A DNA stretch of 64,000 bases, taken from contig JANATG010000005.1 in NCBI GenBank assembly GCA_029449235.1, positions 2,728,001 to 2,792,000 on the forward strand. Direction: 5' to 3'. Below are positions 59,391-64,000 of this stretch, in pieces. Under the pieces are notes generated by a model. The model was not told where the DNA came from. It worked only from the letters and a program-made list of their open reading frames with translations, and ran no database searches. Both the position numbers and the translations under genes were made by a program. Each line of letters begins with the position of its first letter. Position 1 is the first letter of the stretch. Origin of the DNA: Linnemannia schmuckeri. Its lineage: Eukaryota; Mortierellomycota; Mortierellomycetes; Mortierellales; Mortierellaceae.

Positions 59391-61573
59391 ATGAGTGGGT
59401 CGATATCATTTTCAGGGCACAGACAGTCTCAGCCGTCATCATCAAAAGCCTCAGCTGCTGAATACCTCATTGCCCGCAGGAAATCATCCGCCGTCGCCGC
59501 TGCCGTTGCCGATTCAGGAACCACGGGCACTAGCAACACCATCAACGGCAGCGACGACTATGACAGTACCCACCCCTTGCCTGCACCACCTGCACCTATC
59601 CTTCGTGGTCTTGACCGCCATCAAGCAAACAAACAAGAACAGGACCAGGAACAAGGACATGGACAAGAACAGGATGAACCACTGAGACTTCAGTTCGCCA
59701 ACAGCACTAGCAGGATAAACAACAACACCTCCCAACAGCAGGGTGAGGACCTATCGGACATCCCGCCACCCTTGCCCTCCAAGAAGACATTCTACATCAC
59801 CCATCCGGGCAGCGACAAGGAGAACAAGTACAGCTACAACTATACACCTCCAAACTCATCACCAACATTCCTCGAAAACTTTATGTCTCGTCACCCCAAA
59901 ATCTCACGCCATCGTCGTCGATTCGCTGCACTCCTCTTTACTATTATCTTTTTACTCCTCCTCCTTATCACCCTCCTGGCGGTACTTCTCACCCGTAGGG
60001 ATGATGGTGGTGGATATGGACAGCCTGGAAATGAATGGGGCGATGGAGCGACGGCGACGATGGAGGAGCTGAGGAGACATAATGCAGGGATCTCGCCAGC
60101 GCCTATTAATCATAGTAATGAGCCTGGATGGACTAATACCGGTCAAGGCGAAGGGACCTTCTATGGTAAGTGGTAGACGGGATTAAGATTGTAGAGTTAG
60201 GATGATGGAAGAAGTAGAGAAAGAGCGGGACGTGGGGCACAGCTCTTGCTATGGTAGCAAAAAGTTAGAATAGAGAGATAGGTGGACGCGTGTCTTTAGT
60301 GTCTATTACTATGCCTTCCAGCAAGAAACTACCTAGCCTATTCTTCTTTCTGGGAAAAACAACAGCGCCTGCCTGCCTGCCTGCCTGCTTGAATGACTGA
60401 CGCCATAACCTCTTTCATCTCTCATTACGCCTCTGTGTCTATATTAGACCCGAGTATAAAGAACGGTGCGGGTGATTTTCAAATGGGCGCATGCGAATTT
60501 CCGTATATCAACTCGGCGATGGACATGATTGCGGCTTTGAACAAGCCCGACTTTGGAAACTTTGCGCGTGCAAGCACGTCTCCTGCCTGCGGACAATGTC
60601 TACAGGTGGTTGGGCCTAATGGCACAGTTACTGTGCAAGTTGTCGATATGGTAAGTTTGTTCTTTGTGGTTTTTTTTTTTTTAGTCTGAATATGAAAACA
60701 AACTAAATGGAGGGAGGAATGAAAAAACGCGGGCAGGTAAGGGGGCAAAGTATGAGGGAAGGAGGCAAAGCAGTGATTGAGTGATGAGCGGTGGGGGGGT
60801 GGGCTTTTCCTTGGTTGTTCCTGCTGCGTGTCAGAATGATTGAAATGAGTGCGTGCGTTGCGTTTCTTTTCTTTCCTTTGGTTATCAGCAGTTTTTGTTT
60901 ACTGAGAGCACTATGGTGGTGGCAAAACACAAAACAAACAAACAAACAGCAGCAGCAGCAGCATCACACTCACATCATCAAAAAAAAAAAGAAAAAAAAA
61001 ATCCTTCCTCAGATGGAATGGATGGAATTTGGGCGGGTGGGAACAGGCAGGTCATGGCGAACGATGATTGGAAGGAAAAAAAAGTAGACAACCACACAAA
61101 AACAAGTTTTGTTTCCACTTACAAACACGTTTTGTTTTGTCATGAATAATCGTAAAGCCGCGCATACGCTCACAACCCTCCTGCCTGTTCCCTCTTCTGG
61201 GCTTGCGGCTCTCATAGCCTTGCTGCTCTCGTTCATCTTCTATTTTTCTTTTGTCCTTTGGTTGTTTGGGCTGGTTTGTTTGTTTTGGTTGGTTGGTTAA
61301 CTATGATGGGATGGAAGTAGTGGACGAGCGTGTTCTTTTTCGGCGGGGGTTCCATCCAATTGCGTGTTTATTTGTGTACCCTCACCTCTCTCATCTTTTG
61401 CTCCTTCATGCTCACACAAGCAACAAACACCCACACTGCCTTCGCTTCTTTTTTCCACTCTATTTTAGTGTCCTGGATGTAAATCTGGAGATGTGGACTT
61501 AACGCCAGGGGCGTTTGCAAAGATCGCTAGTCTCGATACAGGACGGGTCCGCATATCCTGGCGTCGTTGCTAG
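59391..61573 (+). CDS. Membrane-anchored expansin-like (DPBB/RlpA-like) protein
   Basis: A 360-residue type II membrane protein in three exons, 59391-60165, 60448-60650 and 61469-61573. Introns are 282 and 818 bp, both in phase. Residues 1 to about 175 are a hydrophilic Ser/Gln/Asn-rich tail with a PPPLPSKK motif, probably cytosolic. A basic RHRRR stretch and a hydrophobic span at about 179-201 (TIIFLLLLLITLLAVLL) follow. After a Gly-rich linker comes a double-psi beta-barrel from about 252 to the end: GTFYDPS, GACEFPY, CGQCLQV, VVDMCPGC, and SGDVDLTPGAFAKIA with the conserved Asp. Related fungal proteins are expansin- or RlpA-like and are thought to loosen or bind wall polysaccharides without hydrolysis. 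I took the ATG at 59391 because no in-frame ATG lies further upstream. Confidence 0.9.
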
Positions 61574-63536
61574 ACCCAATATGATATATTTTTCCAAGGT
61601 CCGCCCTAGAATCGCCTCTATGACCGCATTCATACCACCTCTTGTAAGGTCTCCTAAATGTAGAGAGAGAAACTAGGGGCAACTACGAGGTTCAAGGGGT
61701 ACCCGATCAATCCTTAACCTTTAGACCTTCCTCTCTTCCCAAGTATCCTTATGCCTTTATCCGGCCTTTTCCTCCCCCTGTGCCTATTCCTCATTATCAT
61801 CACTCGTCAGTCTGTCAGTCAGAGTGCATCCCTATTTCCACCAAGTACCTTCAACGCCATATCCACTGAAAAATACTTTGCATAAATGATACCCTCACTC
61901 TCTTTCGTCCCTCTGTCCCCTCTCTCTCTGCGTGTGTATGTTGTTATTATTCAAATCAAACCCTCGCGTATTGTCCATCCCTTGTCCCTTCGTGAACATA
62001 AACAACCCCTGAACTTTCTGTATGCAAAAAAAAAAATATTTGCAGGTACCTCTTTGCGTGATAAAATTGACAGGGAGGATGGGATGCGATAGGATGGGAT
62101 GGGACGGACAGGAAAGGAGAAGGGGTCTAATATCATCATCATCATCATCCTCGTCACGAGCAGTAGCTGCCCTTCATCCATTCCGAACAAAAGGGTATGA
62201 ATGGCCCTTTTTTTTTCTCTCTTTGTTTGTATGTGTGTCTTTAGCGGGCTTGCAAAAATAACGTTGACCTCCTATCTAACGGTCCACCTTGCAGAAGCTA
62301 CAGCAAACATACACCACAATAAACAGAGGCGAGGGAAGGCGGAGAGAACGTGGCACTCCACCCTCTTGCTCTCTCTCTCTCTCCTCTGTGTATGTATGTG
62401 GGTCGTTCCTCTCTTTTCTCTCTTTACGTATGGGTCGCATGCCGGCTTCCGTATCCTCGTAAACTATGCTCCTGTAACGGTACTGTACTTTATCCCACCT
62501 ATACATCTCATTTTACGCCATGCTCTTTTGCTGTACTGTAGTCTAATCTATCTGATAGGAACATCATGTCATCAAACGGCATAGAAACCCTTTGTCTCGT
62601 CACCCTTCCTTCCTTCTCTTTCCTTCAACACCAAATTAAATAATTTCAGCCAAAAGGGCGTAAAACAATGAAGCGATACAAGGGAGGGGAGAAACACGAG
62701 AAAGGAGAGAAAGAGGGGCTAAAAAAGGAGTGGTTGAGGTTTAGGCGTTTGCGTGTGGTGTGAGTGTGGGTTTCAATAATGTGGCTATAGCACAACAAGG
62801 GACACATATAGATACAGACAGATGCGAATGCTCATTGTTGTCTGCTTTGATGTGGGCTGTGGATCGACCAAAAATAACAATAGACAAAAAAGAAAAGATG
62901 ACTAGTTTACATAACCCACTTTATTACCATGGGGGTCCCTCTGTTGTGATCGATATAACGTACAAAGAAAGAGGACAGGGTCCTATGCATTGGAAAAAGA
63001 ATAACAAAGGCATAATAAAGAGGCACCGATTGATTATTTTGGCAATCAAAGAGATAGACCAATCGCGGAATAAAAAGTAGTGCGAGGAAAGAGGTAATCA
63101 AAATAAATGAACGAACAGTAAGCGCCAGCAATGGAAATAAAGCAATCGAACTAGGAAATAAAGGGACGTTAGTGAGAGGAAGAAAGGCGCCTTTATGTCC
63201 GTTGTCCCATAGATCCCATTTTGGGCCTTGCCATACTCTGTTTTATGTCGGGGACGAATTGGAGGGACGGGGTCGGTGAGAGGATAACAGGTGGGTGAAG
63301 CTGAGTGGACGGGATGGATTGATAGGCATGACAAATTTTGTTTTTGTTCATTTCATTTTTCCACAGAGGAAAAACCCATTAAAACAAAAAGGCAGAAGGG
63401 GAGAAGCAACGTGCACAACGCATCGCAGGACGGGGCGTTGTTTGTTGATATTGTTTGATTTGCCGTGCCTCACTGTCTCTCAATCTTGTTGTTCCTTGTG
63501 TCGTGCCCGCATAAACAATACGAGCCCAGATCTCTA

Positions 63537-63578
<42 letters not shown>

Positions 63579-64000
63579 CAAGTGACAGAACAACAAAAAG
63601 GCATATCGTTTGAGTGTCCGTTGTAAAGGAGAACGAGAAAAAACGTTTCGGACTCCCAAATTTCCCATGTTCGTGGCTCATATTTTTCTCCTAATATCCC
63701 AGCCCAGCAAAAAAGCAAAGGAAAATAACATCTCACACCTCAGACACGCACACATCACCGTCCATCCATTCCTCCCAGAAAGTCCGTGATATGTTCGATT
63801 ACGAGTTTTGGAAGAAAATCAAGGGACCAAGGAGAAATCAGCACACCAGCAGCATATGAGCACAAAAAAAAATCATACAAAAAAAAACGAGGGAAGAGCG
63901 AAAGCTTTTTTTTTTTTTTTTTTGCAAGCGTGCGGCGGGCGGCAGTTGAAGATGTTCCATAAAACTATAGGCTACCAATGAACTAATTGTACAGGACTAG
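61574..64000. other. Terminal intergenic region
   Basis: 2.4 kb after the last gene with no convincing coding sequence. It holds an ATC microsatellite near 62130, a T35 run (63544-63578) and a T18 run (63906-63923). Frames of up to 127 codons (62201-62584) have no domain-like composition. No RNA gene was recognised. Confidence 0.5.
63544..63578. repeat. T35 homopolymer
   Basis: A run of 35 T on the plus strand, one of the two longest homopolymers in the window. It has no recognisable neighbouring gene. Confidence 0.9.

Overview
The window looks like nuclear DNA of a filamentous fungus, probably an early-diverging lineage such as Mortierellomycota. The fungal call is firm: spliced genes with short GTAAGT-type introns, a type I fungal fatty acid synthase beta chain, Mph1-type helicase, OPT and ZIP transporters, and CT-rich tracts before start codons. 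The phylum is an inference from protein resemblance, long A/T-tract-rich intergenic DNA, and genes such as a METTL4-type methyltransferase and a BRD7/9-type bromodomain protein.

Layout, left to right. Bases 1-5239 (minus) carry the N-terminal two thirds of FAS1, cut off by the window edge. A stretch of about 10 kb without a convincing gene follows, then a C2H2 zinc-finger factor (16051-17511, plus) with a 940-bp intron in its 5' leader. A mitochondrial SAP-domain protein (minus) and a DsbA/FrnE-like oxidoreductase (plus) share a divergent promoter near 21 kb. The Mph1/FANCM helicase (minus, three exons) converges on the oxidoreductase. An OPT transporter (plus), a coiled-coil protein of unknown function (minus) and two ZIP metal transporters (39.7-41.6 kb plus; 45.6-47.0 kb minus) occupy the centre. 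From 48.8 to 61.6 kb the genes are denser: a BRD7/BRD9-like bromodomain protein (minus) divergent from a METTL4-like adenine methyltransferase (plus), then a secreted M14 zinc carboxypeptidase and a membrane-anchored expansin-like (DPBB) protein, both plus.

The genes do not form a classical biosynthetic cluster. Two loose themes appear. One is metal handling: two ZIP transporters and a YSL-like OPT lie within 15 kb. The other is chromatin and RNA modification: the bromodomain and METTL4-like genes share a 432-bp divergent promoter.

The most unusual sequence lies between the two converging ZIP genes. It includes a perfect 16-bp-arm hairpin (43231-43271), a 1.48-kb segment bounded by exact 13-bp inverted repeats with TA on both sides (43937-45417), and short protein-like frames that may be gene relics. 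A separate family of short TAGGGTACYC motifs lies at 38.5-39.3 and 47.4-48.1 kb. All exon coordinates were derived by hand from splice consensus and protein continuity. No alignment or database search was run.
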